Shown here: positions 9,606-9,861 of the stretch, piece after piece
Position numbering within the stretch: position 1 is the first letter of the stretch
Layout: the number at the start of each line of letters is the position of its first letter
Origin: Spirochaeta sp.
GTDB taxonomy: Bacteria; Spirochaetota; Spirochaetia; Spirochaetales_E; Spirochaetaceae_B
NCBI GenBank assembly: GCA_030590585.1
Contig: JAUUYD010000047.1
Location: 1-9,861 of the forward strand
Direction of reading: 5' to 3'
DNA length: 9,861 nt
Program-made: the position numbers and the translations under genes
Notes under the pieces: generated by a model
Told to the model about the DNA's origin: nothing
Seen by the model: only the letters and a program-made list of their open reading frames with translations
The model's database searches: none

Positions 9606-9861
9606 ATGAAGATTCTCGTTGTCGGCGGTGCCGGCTACATAGGCTCCCATGTCTGCCATGCTTTTACCGACCGTGGTGATACGGTGGCAATACTGGATAA
9701 TTTCTCCTCCGGCAGCCGTGTAAACTACCCCGGGAATACCGAGATTCTCGAGGGTGATATCCTTGATAAATCTTTTTTGGAAAAAGCATTATCGATTGGT
9801 TGGGATGGGATTGTCCATCTGGCGGCCTTCAAGGCGGCTGGTGAATCGATGGAAAACCCGG
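9606..9861 (+). CDS. galE: UDP-glucose 4-epimerase, N-terminal part
   Basis: It interconverts UDP-glucose and UDP-galactose, the last step of the Leloir pathway and a source of UDP-galactose for glycoconjugates. Only the first 85 codons are in the window; the gene runs off the right edge. The N-terminus is a Rossmann fold of the extended short-chain dehydrogenase family: GGAGYIGS (7-14) binds NAD, Asp31 in LDNFSSGS contacts the adenosine ribose, GDILD (50-54) is the usual adenine-side motif, and HLAAFKAAGESMENP (71-85) is highly typical of GalE rather than of related dehydratases. The catalytic Ser and YxxxK motif are beyond the edge. It is divergent from the phosphofructokinase gene. With lacZ about 6 kb away it fits galactose use, but it is not in an operon with it. 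Confidence 0.92.
   Translation, partial: MKILVVGGAGYIGSHVCHAFTDRGDTVAILDNFSSGSRVNYPGNTEILEGDILDKSFLEKALSIGWDGIVHLAAFKAAGESMENP

Overview
The window reads as an ordinary stretch of bacterial chromosome of medium GC content. It is densely coding, with short intergenic gaps and no mobile element, CRISPR array, rRNA or tRNA that I can see. The best guess at the host is a free-living spirochaete (Spirochaeta-like). This is an inference from two things: the glucose-6-phosphate isomerase is about 525 residues and has a spirochaete-like N-terminus, and the 447-residue phosphofructokinase is of the long 'GGDG plus PKTIDND' type found in Borrelia and Treponema. A phylogeny would be needed to confirm it.

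Layout, left to right. (1) The 3' end of a Gfo/Idh/MocA-type sugar oxidoreductase gene (+), ending at 239. (2) A large GH2 beta-galactosidase gene, lacZ (-), 247-3600, convergent with the first. (3) A 171-bp divergent promoter region. (4) pgi, glucose-6-phosphate isomerase (+), 3772-5349. (5) A tightly packed (+) run: a secreted TPR-like protein (5442-6293), a membrane-anchored family 2 glycosyltransferase of the CrtQ type (6290-7417) and a PlsC-type acyltransferase (7393-8112). Consecutive genes in this run overlap by 4 and 25 bp. (6) A 6-phosphofructokinase gene (-), 8127-9470, convergent with the acyltransferase. (7) A 135-bp divergent promoter region, then the 5' part of galE, UDP-glucose 4-epimerase (+), 9606 to the window edge.

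Functionally, much of the window serves hexose entry into glycolysis. LacZ would split beta-galactosides to glucose and galactose. GalE belongs to the Leloir route for galactose and also supplies UDP-galactose. Pgi and Pfk carry out the next two steps of upper glycolysis. The three-gene TPR/glycosyltransferase/acyltransferase cassette is different in character and looks like a cell-envelope module that glycosylates and then acylates a lipid or lipid-like acceptor. Its substrate cannot be read from the sequence, and it is the least characterised part of the window.

Nothing here is clearly a new biological system. The points most worth a second look are the envelope cassette, the loss of the E. 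coli Trp999 motif in LacZ, the HX4E variant of the acyltransferase motif, the mixed nucleotide-site signature of the phosphofructokinase, and a perfect palindrome upstream of a lacZ gene that has no visible Shine-Dalgarno sequence.
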